This document shows positions 9,258-19,257 of a stretch of 57,323 bases of DNA, piece after piece. Under the pieces are notes generated by a model. The model was not told where the DNA came from. It ran no database searches and saw only the letters and a list, made by a program, of their open reading frames with translations. Source of the stretch: Weissella viridescens (lineage in GTDB: Bacteria > Bacillota > Bacilli > Lactobacillales > Lactobacillaceae); NCBI RefSeq assembly GCF_001437355.1, contig NZ_JQBM01000002.1, forward strand, positions 240,684 through 298,006, written 5' to 3'. Numbering within the stretch: the stretch's first letter is position 1; each line of letters begins with the position of its first letter. Position numbers and translations under genes: made by a program.

Positions 9258-9286
9258 ATTATAGAATTTAAAAGCTTTCATTACAA
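9258..9286 (-). promoter_or_regulatory. Promoter giving a near-leaderless mRNA
   Basis: On the minus strand, TTGTAA (9281-9286) and a perfect TATAAT (9258-9263) are 17 nt apart. Initiation 6-8 nt downstream would place the 5' end about 2-4 nt before the ATG at 9248. Confidence 0.55.
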
Positions 9287-9342
9287 ATATAAATCAATTA
9301 TTATTACAGTATGGGATACATAATAATAGGGGTAGGCAACTG

Positions 9343-11688
9343 ATGAAATTATTTCATAGGAAAAATAAATATGAGCGGATCGTTGATCGTATTAAAGAAT
9401 TAATACCAACGTATGACGCGATGACTGATGAAACCTTACAGAATCAGACAGATGTCTTTCGCGAACGATTGCAACAAGGGGAGAAGTTGCGCCATATGTT
9501 ACCGGAGGCCTATGCAGCCATCTGCGTAGCAGCTGGTCGTGTCTTAGGCATGCGACCATTCGATGTACAAATGTTGGGAGCGGTTGTCGTTGAATACAAT
9601 AACATTGCAGAAATGAAAACTGGTGAAGGGAAGACGCTGACATCGGTAATGCCGATGTATTTGCATGGCTTAACTGGACCAGGAAACTATTTAATTACGG
9701 CTAATGAATATTTAGCTAATCGTGATGCCAAAAAGATGGGAAAACTCTATCGTTGGATGGGGTTAACGGTGCGGTCAGGAGTCGCCGAAGAAGGCGAAGA
9801 TCCGCATGACCGTGATCTAGAAAGGATTTACAAATCAGACATTGTTTATACCACAAACAGTGCTTTAGGTTTTGATTATTTGTTTGATAATTTGGCGACC
9901 ACGCCCGCAAAGCAATATATTCAAGCATTTAACTTTGCCTTGATCGACGAGGCGGATGCTGTTTTGCTAGATACCGCGCAAACGCCGTTGATTGTTTCAG
10001 GTGTGCCACGTGTCCAATCTAATTATTTTGAATCAGCTGACAATATTGTGAAGACACTGGTTGAAGATGAAGACTATGAACGTAGTGATGATTTGAAGAA
10101 GGTGTGGTTTACACCACGTGGTATCGTCAAGATGGAACAGTTCTTCGATATCGATAATTTATTGAGTGCTGAGTGGGCCGACTTATATCGACACACGCTA
10201 TTAGCTTTGCATGCAAACTATGTTGATAAGCGTGATCGCGACTATGTTGTTGATGATGGCGAAATTGTTCTAATTGACGAGGAAAATGGTCGTGAACTTG
10301 AAGGAATGAAGAAGCAGGCTGGGATGCACCAAGCTTTGGAAGCCAAGGAACATGTGGAAATCACCGAACAACAACGTTCGATGGCTTCAATCACATACCA
10401 AAACTTATTCCGAATGTTTAAGCAGCTTGCGGGGATGACCGGAACGGCCTCAACTGATTCTGCTGAATTCTTGGAGGTATACAATCTGGCAGTTTATAAA
10501 GTGCCAACGAACCACCCAAACCAACGTATCGATCATCCTGACCACTTGTTTATTTCAAATGAAGCCAAATTGATGGCATCACTGGATGTGGTAAAGGATG
10601 CCTATGCTGTAGGGCGACCAGTATTGGTGGAGACGGGATCACTATCGCTTTCTAACCTATATTCACGACTATTATTACGTGAAGGTATTCCTCATAGTGT
10701 TTTGAATGCGCGTAGTTCAGCCAAAGAAGCTGAAATCATCTCACAAGCTGGCCAATTTGGTGCGGTAACTGTTGCCACGTCAATGGCTGGCCGAGGAACT
10801 GATATTAATATCAGCCCGGAAGGATTAGAACTAGGTGGCTTACTCGTTTTGGGAACGGAACGTATGGTTAACCAACGTGTGGATAATCAGTTGCGTGGTC
10901 GGGCTGGACGCCAAGGAAATCCAGGCGAGAGTGTTTTCTACGATTCTTTGGAAGATAAGATTGTTGTTGAAAATGCACCAAAGCGCGTACTGAAATATGC
11001 CCAAAAGCATGCCGATGCTCCTAAACAAGAGTTAGGGCGTCACAGCCGATTTAGTCACGTGATTGATACTGCCCAAAAGGTTGTTGCTAACCGTGATCGA
11101 TCAGCACGTTTTGAAACGTTGCAGTATGGTGAAGTTTTCCGTTTGCAACGTGACAGTATATACAACTATCGTAATGGCATTATGCATGCTCAGAATCTTG
11201 ATGATTTGGTTGATCGACTCGTTAAACGTGTTGCTGATCAATATTTGGATCAACGGGATGCAAAAGAAGCAGACGTAGTCGATTTCATCTATCGTTACAT
11301 TGATTCCAAATATGTCGTGACCAAAGATTTAAATGCACTCTCAAATGCAGAATTAAAGCAAGTTCTCATCGATATCATGTATCAGAGTATCGATTTGAAA
11401 CATGAAGAATTACCACATGCGGCACAATGGATTTACTATCAACGCTTGTGTTTCTTAAAGGCAATTGATGGTGCTTGGGTCGAACAAGTTGATAATTTGG
11501 AAGTCTTGAAGACACTGACGAAAAGTCGTAGTGTGGCCCAACGTAATCCAATGTTTGAGTATCAAAAAGAAGCACGTAAAGCGTACGCTAAGATGCGCTT
11601 GAATATGAATTTGTTGGCCTTACAAAATTTGACAAGTTCAGAAATTAATTATCAAAAGGATGGCACAATCGATGTTAAGTTCCCTTAA
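9343..11688 (+). CDS. secA2: Accessory Sec system translocase ATPase SecA2
   Basis: The 781-residue SecA family ATPase has Walker A MKTGEGKT near residue 92, a DEADAVLLD Walker B, and the helicase motif AGRGTDI. It diverges from the housekeeping SecA of this window (53314-55686) and heads the secY2-asp1-asp2-asp3 cluster. These features identify the SecA2 type that exports glycosylated serine-rich repeat adhesins. The C-terminal zinc-binding tail of SecA1 is absent. The start ATG follows GGGGTAGG, a moderate ribosome site. secY2 starts 27 nt after its stop. Confidence 0.93.
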   Translation: MKLFHRKNKYERIVDRIKELIPTYDAMTDETLQNQTDVFRERLQQGEKLRHMLPEAYAAICVAAGRVLGMRPFDVQMLGAVVVEYNNIAEMKTGEGKTLTSVMPMYLHGLTGPGNYLITANEYLANRDAKKMGKLYRWMGLTVRSGVAEEGEDPHDRDLERIYKSDIVYTTNSALGFDYLFDNLATTPAKQYIQAFNFALIDEADAVLLDTAQTPLIVSGVPRVQSNYFESADNIVKTLVEDEDYERSDDLKKVWFTPRGIVKMEQFFDIDNLLSAEWADLYRHTLLALHANYVDKRDRDYVVDDGEIVLIDEENGRELEGMKKQAGMHQALEAKEHVEITEQQRSMASITYQNLFRMFKQLAGMTGTASTDSAEFLEVYNLAVYKVPTNHPNQRIDHPDHLFISNEAKLMASLDVVKDAYAVGRPVLVETGSLSLSNLYSRLLLREGIPHSVLNARSSAKEAEIISQAGQFGAVTVATSMAGRGTDINISPEGLELGGLLVLGTERMVNQRVDNQLRGRAGRQGNPGESVFYDSLEDKIVVENAPKRVLKYAQKHADAPKQELGRHSRFSHVIDTAQKVVANRDRSARFETLQYGEVFRLQRDSIYNYRNGIMHAQNLDDLVDRLVKRVADQYLDQRDAKEADVVDFIYRYIDSKYVVTKDLNALSNAELKQVLIDIMYQSIDLKHEELPHAAQWIYYQRLCFLKAIDGAWVEQVDNLEVLKTLTKSRSVAQRNPMFEYQKEARKAYAKMRLNMNLLALQNLTSSEINYQKDGTIDVKFP

Positions 11689-11715
11689 TTTGTTAGAAAA
11701 GGCGGTACAGGTAGG

Positions 11716-12945
11716 ATGTTAAAGCACCGCGAATTAATTAGACGAGTTGGTTGGTCCCTTTTGATTGTTGCAATTTATCAATTAGGACAGAAAATAACGC
11801 TACCGATGATTGATCCAGCTGTTGCCAAGGCAAGTTTGGAAGGACGGACATTGCTTCAGAATTTTGGTATTCTGACGGGGTCTCAATTCACATTGCCAAC
11901 GCTATTTTCATTAGGTATTGGACCATTCATGACTGGGATGATTATCTGGCAAGCGATTAGCTCATTAGGGTTAGACGCAATTAGTCATTTATCACAACGT
12001 CAAGTGAGTTATATCCAAAAATGGATTGCGCTTGGTTTAGCAGCATTACAAGCGATTCAGATTGTTTACTTTATCAAGAACGCATTAATTACCTTGCCTA
12101 TTTTCGGTAATTCGAAAATGGCCACAATGGCAGTTGTCTACTTGATGCTGTTATCAGGAACGATGCTTTCAATTTTCTTGGGTGATTTACTATCTCAACA
12201 TGGTCTGGGTGGTAGTTCTTTGTTAATTCTTCCAGGAGTTATTCTGGGGCTCCCTAACATGATTACATCTGGTTGGGGTCCCTTTAACTATAGTTTGTCA
12301 TATAGTCATTTGGTAAAAATTGGACTTGTGACGGTAGTCGTGCTTTATATTCTCGAATTTTTAATGCACACAGAACAACGACTTAAAGTGCAACGTCCCA
12401 TGATGCAAGGTGATTTAACAGAGTCATATTTGCCTTTGCGTATTTTAAGTGCTGGGGCCATGCCGTTCATGTTTTCAATGAGTCTATTTCGTTTGCCACG
12501 TATGATTTTTTCAACGCCCAAAGCTGCAAATACGCCAATGGGAGAGTTCTTCTTGAATATTACGGATTATCATAGTTGGGCGGGAGTCTTAACTTATGCC
12601 ATTGTGTTGATGTTCCTAGGATACGCCTTTGGTTTGATTACGGTACAACCCGGTCAGCTAGCCAAGTCAATGAAAGAATCTGGCGAGTACTTTTTGAATA
12701 TTTTCCCTGGCGAACAAACAACTTCCTTCCTATTTAAGAAGTATTTTGTTGTAACGTCCTTTGGAAATATATTCTTAGTGATGATTGGGGTTGCCCCAAT
12801 GATTTTGTCGATGATTTTCCATGATCGTGGTATTGCAAATTATTCGGCTTATTTTGGAAGTTTAGCTATCCTGGTTTCGATTATGGATAATGTAGCTGGT
12901 CAATTTAAGGCGTTATATCAAAAGAATGATTACCACCTCTTTTAG
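11716..12945 (+). CDS. secY2: Accessory Sec system translocase SecY2
   Basis: This 409-residue integral membrane protein has about ten hydrophobic segments of the SecY type. It starts with the basic HRELIRRVGW segment and ends shortly after the last helix. It lies between secA2 and asp1, the conserved order of accessory Sec loci. It should form the channel for the two serine-rich adhesins downstream. It is shorter than a housekeeping SecY, as is usual for SecY2. The ATG at 11716 has only a weak site (AAAGGCGG further upstream, GTAGG adjacent). Confidence 0.92.
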   Translation: MLKHRELIRRVGWSLLIVAIYQLGQKITLPMIDPAVAKASLEGRTLLQNFGILTGSQFTLPTLFSLGIGPFMTGMIIWQAISSLGLDAISHLSQRQVSYIQKWIALGLAALQAIQIVYFIKNALITLPIFGNSKMATMAVVYLMLLSGTMLSIFLGDLLSQHGLGGSSLLILPGVILGLPNMITSGWGPFNYSLSYSHLVKIGLVTVVVLYILEFLMHTEQRLKVQRPMMQGDLTESYLPLRILSAGAMPFMFSMSLFRLPRMIFSTPKAANTPMGEFFLNITDYHSWAGVLTYAIVLMFLGYAFGLITVQPGQLAKSMKESGEYFLNIFPGEQTTSFLFKKYFVVTSFGNIFLVMIGVAPMILSMIFHDRGIANYSAYFGSLAILVSIMDNVAGQFKALYQKNDYHLF

Positions 12946-12961
12946 GTGAAAGGAGTAAGCC

Positions 12962-14566
12962 ATGGTTTTAATTATGCCAAACTTTAACACACAGACCGAG
13001 CATCCAGAATTGGATACCGGAATTGCTGTGGCCAAGGTATTCCAAGCTAATCAAGTTGAGACCGAGTTGGTTTTTGCACATGAATTTCCAAATTTGCGAA
13101 CCAAGTTGAAACAAGCGCAAGTGCCATTCTTCCCATGGTGGCACGTCTTTGATGCCATTCAAGCGGTCCCATTCAAAATGGGGGTACCCATGGTATTGAA
13201 AGATGTTCCGCTAGAGCCAGGGGTTGAACCATTTATGGATGTGAATGATGCCTATTATTATCGTGAGGGTCGTCTAGTTAAACATGTGCATCTTTTAGAA
13301 CGATATATCGTTCAATTCATTACGTACTATGATGAAAACGGTGAGCGGATAACAGATTATTATGACGATCGTGGGTTTGTGACCTTTCGGGCATGGCTTA
13401 ATTCAGCGGGAAAACTGGAAAAGAAAAGTTGGTTAACCCCAGCAGGACAGCCAGTTTTGACAGCACTTGCTGATCAAAAAGTCATTGTCGAGCCAAAACA
13501 TCAAAAGCGATTTAAGTCTGCCGTCTATCATAATATTGATGAGGTTGTTCAAGAAAAAATTCGTGAGCATATTCAAATGTTAGAAACTAAGCCAGCAATG
13601 ATTCTGGAAGAAAATGATGTGCATTTGCATGAGGTGCTTGATAATTTAGCGCCTGAATTGCAGAAAGCGATTATTCTAATGGCTGATGAAAATCATCAAC
13701 AGGACGCGATGGCTTTGCCACATGATGATTTGGAACTCGTTTTTACTTCTGACGCAGCCCGAAATGCCTATTTTGGCACTTCGGAACCAACATCTAACAG
13801 CCACGTCATCTCACCTTATCCAGCCCGGTTAGAGCTTGGGGCAAGTAATGAGATGGCTAATATGAACATTGTGCTCCAGCTAGCTGACGGTCTATCACCA
13901 AATGATACGACGACGTTGACGCAAACATTAGCACAAATGTTGATTGCTGATGAAAATAAAGTCATGTATGCCTGCATTGATGGATTAAGCCCTGACCAGG
14001 TAACGTTCCATTTACGCGTTGTTGAAGCGTTTACGAAAGAAATTGGGATCACCTACAATGATGCAGACTACAAGATATTCGAATCAACGATGGAACGATC
14101 AATGATGAGTAGTGAAGCTGATGTGATGGATTATCTTGATCAGCAGTATGAAAAAGAAGATCGAGAGCCGATTTCAGATGAGAAGCAGGCCCAAATTATT
14201 GCGGCTTACCAACTACGTCAGCGTTTTGTTGTGTTGGATACGCCTTCGATGGAGAAGCAACTTGGGCTGATTAAGCAAGCCCGTGTGTTTGTTGATTTAC
14301 GGAGAGTACCCGACGCACAGTTACAAGCGCAAGCATTGAGTACGGGGCTACCGCAAATCACCGTCGGGGCTAATACTTTTGTGACGCAAGGGGTAAATGG
14401 ATTCGTGTTGGCAGATCCTATGGAATTGCCACAAGCGCTAACTTACTTTACAGATGATTTAAAACATTGGAATGAAGCTTTGGTAGAAAATGTTCGCCAA
14501 GTTGAGCAACATTCTGAATTTAATTTGATTACGGCGTGGGAAGGATTGATGAATTATGGCCATTAA
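12962..14566 (+). CDS. asp1: Accessory Sec system protein Asp1
   Basis: The 534-residue protein matches Asp1 in position (directly after secY2), in length and in its opening MPNFNTQTEHPELD region. Asp1 has a GT-B-like fold without known catalytic activity and forms the Asp1-2-3 complex. That complex binds the glycosylated adhesin and brings it to SecA2. The ATG at 12962 follows AAAGGAG with 6-nt spacing. Its 3' end overlaps the asp2 start by 11 nt, suggesting coupled translation. Confidence 0.88.
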   Translation: MVLIMPNFNTQTEHPELDTGIAVAKVFQANQVETELVFAHEFPNLRTKLKQAQVPFFPWWHVFDAIQAVPFKMGVPMVLKDVPLEPGVEPFMDVNDAYYYREGRLVKHVHLLERYIVQFITYYDENGERITDYYDDRGFVTFRAWLNSAGKLEKKSWLTPAGQPVLTALADQKVIVEPKHQKRFKSAVYHNIDEVVQEKIREHIQMLETKPAMILEENDVHLHEVLDNLAPELQKAIILMADENHQQDAMALPHDDLELVFTSDAARNAYFGTSEPTSNSHVISPYPARLELGASNEMANMNIVLQLADGLSPNDTTTLTQTLAQMLIADENKVMYACIDGLSPDQVTFHLRVVEAFTKEIGITYNDADYKIFESTMERSMMSSEADVMDYLDQQYEKEDREPISDEKQAQIIAAYQLRQRFVVLDTPSMEKQLGLIKQARVFVDLRRVPDAQLQAQALSTGLPQITVGANTFVTQGVNGFVLADPMELPQALTYFTDDLKHWNEALVENVRQVEQHSEFNLITAWEGLMNYGH

Positions 14567-16148
14567 AGCAACACCGATTATTCATATTAGCCAATCACCA
14601 ATTGCGCTACCAGAAGCCATCTTAGGTGAAGCGTTTGAATATGTTTGGCTTGACGCCGCAGATGCAAGTCGTGACATGGAAGCAAAGCCGGATGAGCGTC
14701 TATTTGATGCAAAACATCCACGATTAACTAAGCCTTACTTAAATGCAATTTTCTTAATTGATGCTAGTTTTCCATGGTTAGCGAATTTGGATATGCTGGG
14801 GCTGATTCCGGCAAATCAAACCTATTATCAAAAAGGTTTAGAAATGAGCGCAGAAGCACAAGCGTTACTCGCATTACGCGGGGCATTTGCCTTTGATTTA
14901 ACCGATACTGAAGCATTGGCTCTTGATTTACGATACTATGCCTTTATTGGAGGGGATGGATATCGCTCAGATGCGGTTAATTTACGAGCGGGTTCTGCTG
15001 TAACGCAACCGGTCAAGCAGTTTGGCCGGGTCTATGCGGAATTTGACCTTGATTTTGGAGATGAGTGGCAATTGTTGGCTTATCCAGATTCTGGAGCCGA
15101 TCAATCAAACTACATCCCCGCGTTTATTGCCGATCGTGTTCAGTTGGATTATAACTTGCCATCAAAGGGTGTTGAACTGAAGCTAAAGGTCAATAAAATC
15201 GATTTAAGGACGCATCAAATTATTGGTAGTCAAGAAGCAGTCGGTGATGATATCCAAGCAGGGATTGACTTAGTTGGTGGACCCGAGCAAGGATTCAATG
15301 CACAAGTCCTTATCTATGCACGTGGTAAAGGAAAGGCCCGCATTGGGACTATCCATATGCGTCGTTCACGTGGTCCGCATGGTACGTTTATGCCCAATGA
15401 TCAACGTGTGTTAAATGGGCGCTTGAATGATGATGTCGCCTATTACTTCGATGCTGGAGATATGAAACCACCTTTGAATGTCTACTTTTCAGGTTGGCGG
15501 ACAAAGGAAGGTTACGAAGGTAACTTGATGATGCGTTCGATGGGAGCGCCATATCTCTTAATTGCCGATCAACGGTTGCAAGGTGGTGCCTTTTATCTTG
15601 GTGATGCGACGTTTGAGCGCGAAATCCTACAAGTAATCCAAGAAAAATTAGCCGCACTGCAGTTTAATCCCCATGATGTGATCTTATCAGGCATGTCGAT
15701 GGGAACGTTTGGGGCCTTGTATTATGGTTCCCAATTGGCCCCAAAGGCTATCGTTGTTGGTAAGCCATTGACTAATGTGGGTTATATCGTACAAAATGGG
15801 CGTGTGAAACGTCCTGATGATTTTAATACAGGTGAAGACATTCAGTTGTATCATGAAGGTGATTTAACTGAAGCAAGTAGTAATCGCCTAGATAAGCGCT
15901 TTTGGGATGTTTTTAATCAGGGTGATTTTTCGGATACAACATTAGCCTTGGCCTATATGGAACAAGATGACTATGATGATAAAGCTTTTGAGCGTGTGCA
16001 AAAGAGTGTTAAGCCACGGTTCCCAAATGTACATCTTCTGTCTAAAGGGTTTGAAGGTCGTCACAATGATAATACGGCTGATGTCGTGGCCTGGTTCCAA
16101 TTCCAATACAATAAAATCTTGGCCGAATATGGTCGTCAATGGAGGTAA
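14556..16148 (+). CDS. asp2: Accessory Sec system protein Asp2 (GlcNAc O-acetyltransferase-like)
   Basis: The 530-residue protein has a C-terminal alpha/beta-hydrolase-like domain with the nucleophile motif GMSMGTFG (Ser381) and a late histidine in EGRHND (His503). These fit the Ser-Asp-His triad described for Asp2, which acetylates GlcNAc on the adhesin and is needed for export. The N-terminal half is beta-rich. It overlaps asp1 by 11 nt, and asp3 follows almost immediately, so Asp1-3 should be made together. Confidence 0.9.
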   Translation: MAIKATPIIHISQSPIALPEAILGEAFEYVWLDAADASRDMEAKPDERLFDAKHPRLTKPYLNAIFLIDASFPWLANLDMLGLIPANQTYYQKGLEMSAEAQALLALRGAFAFDLTDTEALALDLRYYAFIGGDGYRSDAVNLRAGSAVTQPVKQFGRVYAEFDLDFGDEWQLLAYPDSGADQSNYIPAFIADRVQLDYNLPSKGVELKLKVNKIDLRTHQIIGSQEAVGDDIQAGIDLVGGPEQGFNAQVLIYARGKGKARIGTIHMRRSRGPHGTFMPNDQRVLNGRLNDDVAYYFDAGDMKPPLNVYFSGWRTKEGYEGNLMMRSMGAPYLLIADQRLQGGAFYLGDATFEREILQVIQEKLAALQFNPHDVILSGMSMGTFGALYYGSQLAPKAIVVGKPLTNVGYIVQNGRVKRPDDFNTGEDIQLYHEGDLTEASSNRLDKRFWDVFNQGDFSDTTLALAYMEQDDYDDKAFERVQKSVKPRFPNVHLLSKGFEGRHNDNTADVVAWFQFQYNKILAEYGRQWR

Positions 16149-16154
16149 GTGGAG

Positions 16155-16943
16155 ATGCAACCAGTTTATATTTTAAAATGGGATCAGCTCTCAGCGCATG
16201 CCTTTACGTATGGTGCTGATATCACTTATCCTGATGTGACAACTGTTGCCTATGCTAATAGTTTACAGCCTTCAGGTAAGCCGATTTATACTTGGGAAAA
16301 TCTATCGGCACAACAAGCTTCTGATGCAGGGATACGGCAAAGTGTGGTCATGCCCATTTTGGAACCTGACCATACGTATCACGTGCAGGCCAATTTGACC
16401 GCAACACCAGTTAATTCTGTCGGGATTAGTGTTGATTTTCTTGATTATGAAGGACATGTTATGGAGCGTATCGTCCAGACAACATCAAGTTTTGATTTTA
16501 CCTTTCCGTATGATGCGATTGACTATCGAATTAGTATTGTTAAGTTTAATAATGAGGAATTGCAGTTTGATTCTATTTTGTTAGCTGAATCAGACCTTTT
16601 CACGACTATGACTTTTGAAACAGACCCTGCCATCGATGCAGTTGTTGCAAAAAATCGTGAATTATCGCAATCTGGGCAAACGGCAACTGTTTTGCTTAAA
16701 AAGGTAAATTACCCTGTCGATACGATGTACATTGATGCACGTTTTGATGAAGCTGTCTATCTGGGGATGACGGCGTCAATGCTAGCAGATAAGGAACGGC
16801 TAAAGTCCTATTTTGAGCAGGTCCAAGCGACAGCACAGATGGCTGATTTATCAATTTCAGATGTCGAAGTTACTGGAATTGGTATGGGAACGGATGCGGC
16901 AGTTAAATTATTTAGAGATAAATGGCAAAATCACAAGGATTGA
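16155..16943 (+). CDS. asp3: Accessory Sec system protein Asp3 with long C-terminus
   Basis: The product is 262 residues. I prefer ATG 16155, 9 nt after GGAGG, over GTG 16149, which directly abuts the asp2 stop. The N-terminal ~150 residues form a beta-rich segment like the carbohydrate-binding-module fold of Asp3. They end around ILLAESDLF. A further ~100 residues follow, with an acidic and helical character. Streptococcal Asp3 proteins are, to my knowledge, shorter, so the tail may be lineage-specific. It lies 21 nt before gtfA. Confidence 0.85.
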   Translation: MQPVYILKWDQLSAHAFTYGADITYPDVTTVAYANSLQPSGKPIYTWENLSAQQASDAGIRQSVVMPILEPDHTYHVQANLTATPVNSVGISVDFLDYEGHVMERIVQTTSSFDFTFPYDAIDYRISIVKFNNEELQFDSILLAESDLFTTMTFETDPAIDAVVAKNRELSQSGQTATVLLKKVNYPVDTMYIDARFDEAVYLGMTASMLADKERLKSYFEQVQATAQMADLSISDVEVTGIGMGTDAAVKLFRDKWQNHKD

Positions 16944-16964
16944 GAATAGAAAGTAGGAGAGAAT

Positions 16965-18416
16965 ATGAATTTCTTTATTAATCAAGCCATGGGCATCGGA
17001 AATTCCGGTGTTGAGCATGCGCAATTTTATCGTGCGGAGCGCTTTGACCAAGCGGGGTTACCATATCGATATATCTTTTTAAACTTTGTGCCTGAATTAC
17101 ATAAGGCTATTGATCATTGGAAATTACGCGATGATCAAGTGATTAATCTATGGGAGTACTTAGTTTTAGGGGAAGATTACTTAAAGACTGGTTTAAAAGA
17201 ACGCCAAGAGCCAGTTAATGGAGATACGGTGGTTGATCGTACCAATACACACCGTAAACGTGAAGGGGTGACGGATTCAGGGATTCGTTATGTGCAACAC
17301 ATGGTGAAGGGGCCTGATAAGCACGACCCTGAAAATCAAATTTTGCAAGTTTCTAATTATCGGGTTGAGTTATTTAATGAAGCAACTGGTGAACGTCGTG
17401 TCATGTACGAGATTATTGATGATCCTCATCGTAAAGCCGTTGTTTCAAATATTCACCTATTCAATGAAAACGGCGAACATCTTTTCTTCCGTAATTTAAA
17501 TGGTTTGCACCGTATGTTCTTTGAAAAACTAGATGCTGCCTTTAATGAACACAGCACATTTATCATTGACCGTGGTGAATTTGCTGATGATGTGTTGATG
17601 GAGAAACGCATTCCAAACTCAAAGATTGTTTACATTGTGCATGCTGATCAATTAGCCAATCGTGATGATCCAAAGTATCCGCTATGGAATGATCACTATG
17701 AATACATGCTAGAACATGTGGATGCAGTAGATGCCATTGTAACGGCAACAAAGATTCAACGTGATGATATCTTAGTTGATTTTCCAGATGCGGCTGATAA
17801 GGTCATTGCAATTCCGGTTGGTGGTGTTCGAGATGATGCACCAGCTATTGAAGATGCCGAAATGCATACGCCAATTCGCTTTATTACGGCTTCACGTTTA
17901 GCGGCTGAAAAGCACGTTGATATTGCTGTTAAAGCAGTAGCTAAGTTACACGATAAGTTGGGTGTCGATGTTATTTTTGACATTTACGGTCAAGGTGAAA
18001 AGAAAGACACGATTGAACAAGCTATCAAAGATAGCAACGCTGAGGATTACATTACAATGAAGGGTCTTTCAAATGACTTGGTAAATATCTATCCAAAGTA
18101 TGATGCATTCATCTCAACGTCATTTTCTGAAGGATTTGGTTTGACGTATATCGAAGCGTTGAATGCAGCATTGCCAGTTGTGACCTTTGATGCGCGTTTT
18201 GGTGCGCAAGAATTGGTTCAGGATGGTGTGAACGGTTTCCTAATGCCGTTTAAACGTGATGATGAAGCTTATGATGTTGATCAAATTGAATTAGGTTTGG
18301 AAAAGTTATTGGATGCTGATTACGCAACCCTTAAGCAAAATACGCAAAAGTCAGTGGAGCCATTCCAAGATCATGTCACCGCTGCTAAGTGGAAGGAGTT
18401 AATCGATGAACTATGA
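16965..18416 (+). CDS. gtfA: Accessory Sec glycosyltransferase GtfA
   Basis: The 483-residue GT-B enzyme starts with the GtfA-typical GIGNSGVEHAQFYRAE segment. It has the retaining-GT donor motif EGFGLTYIEAL (EX7E) near residue 390, followed by a GVNGFLMPF segment. GtfA is the catalytic subunit that transfers GlcNAc from UDP-GlcNAc to serine/threonine of the SRR domains, with GtfB as chaperone. It overlaps gtfB by 11 nt. The middle of the protein carries the beta-rich acceptor-binding insertion of the family. Confidence 0.92.
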   Translation: MNFFINQAMGIGNSGVEHAQFYRAERFDQAGLPYRYIFLNFVPELHKAIDHWKLRDDQVINLWEYLVLGEDYLKTGLKERQEPVNGDTVVDRTNTHRKREGVTDSGIRYVQHMVKGPDKHDPENQILQVSNYRVELFNEATGERRVMYEIIDDPHRKAVVSNIHLFNENGEHLFFRNLNGLHRMFFEKLDAAFNEHSTFIIDRGEFADDVLMEKRIPNSKIVYIVHADQLANRDDPKYPLWNDHYEYMLEHVDAVDAIVTATKIQRDDILVDFPDAADKVIAIPVGGVRDDAPAIEDAEMHTPIRFITASRLAAEKHVDIAVKAVAKLHDKLGVDVIFDIYGQGEKKDTIEQAIKDSNAEDYITMKGLSNDLVNIYPKYDAFISTSFSEGFGLTYIEALNAALPVVTFDARFGAQELVQDGVNGFLMPFKRDDEAYDVDQIELGLEKLLDADYATLKQNTQKSVEPFQDHVTAAKWKELIDEL

Positions 18417-19257
18417 GTTAGTTAATAACATTACCCTTGGGAGTGATGTTTGGGAAAAGGTAAAACAAAATATCGCTAAAGATGATGCAACAGTCATTAC
18501 TTTGACAGCTGCACCACGCTTTTTTGGACTTTTGCAAGATGAAGGCGTTAAAGGTATCAACGTCTTAGATCATGTTACGAAGCGTAGTTATGTACCTGAT
18601 CAATATCGTTTCGTCAATGATGTTCCAGTTCCAACGTGGGCGAAAATTGATATGAACCAAGATGGTAGCATTTTAGTGAGTGATCAAGGAGATGTTATTG
18701 CACGTGAATATCTTTTTGGCAATACACGTCGTGCGGTGCAAGACGTCCGTTATAACAACCCAGATGGCACACTTGATTACATTGAAGAATATGCCTTTGA
18801 TGGGACTGTGTTTAGTAATTTGTTCTATGCCGACAATCAGCTGCAAGAAATCGTGTTCTATAATTCTGATGTGCAACCGGTTGTGCGTTATTACTTCTAC
18901 GAGGGTGTGATTAACTTTGTAACGATTGAAGATCCAAAAACACATGCTGTCCTTAAGGACTATGAAAACCTAGATGCGTTTTTGGTTGATCAAGTGGCTC
19001 AATTGGTCACAGAGGATGATACGGTTGTCTTCCATTACATGGGTGTTGAAATGAATTCGCTACGTGAAGCGAAATCACATAACGTCTTGGAGATGGCTGA
19101 GTCAGTATTAGATGAAAATGGCAATGTGCGTGGTAATTTGGATCTTATTTTACAAGGTCAATTGGATTATATTGATGAGGTTCGTGTTGATTCACAGGGT
19201 TATCACGATTTAGAACAATCTGGTGTCCCAATGGACCGTGTTGTGGAAGTGAAATAA
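18406..19257 (+). CDS. gtfB: Accessory Sec glycosylation chaperone GtfB, short form
   Basis: The position after gtfA, the 11-nt overlap and the beta-rich acceptor-binding region (RYNNPDGTLDYIEEY) support a GtfB-type stabilising subunit. It is 283 residues, whereas streptococcal GtfB is about 440-450. The expected C-terminal nucleotide-sugar half is mostly missing, and no remnant coding sequence follows in 19258-19553. It could be a natural short form or a truncation. A complex with GtfA that glycosylates the adhesins is expected from family knowledge. Confidence 0.72.
   Translation: MNYELVNNITLGSDVWEKVKQNIAKDDATVITLTAAPRFFGLLQDEGVKGINVLDHVTKRSYVPDQYRFVNDVPVPTWAKIDMNQDGSILVSDQGDVIAREYLFGNTRRAVQDVRYNNPDGTLDYIEEYAFDGTVFSNLFYADNQLQEIVFYNSDVQPVVRYYFYEGVINFVTIEDPKTHAVLKDYENLDAFLVDQVAQLVTEDDTVVFHYMGVEMNSLREAKSHNVLEMAESVLDENGNVRGNLDLILQGQLDYIDEVRVDSQGYHDLEQSGVPMDRVVEVK

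Noticed and set aside
9343..19257. Accessory Sec island as a recently transferred element
   Set aside because: I found no integrase, tRNA junction, insertion sequence or direct repeats at its edges. Codon use does not obviously differ from neighbours.
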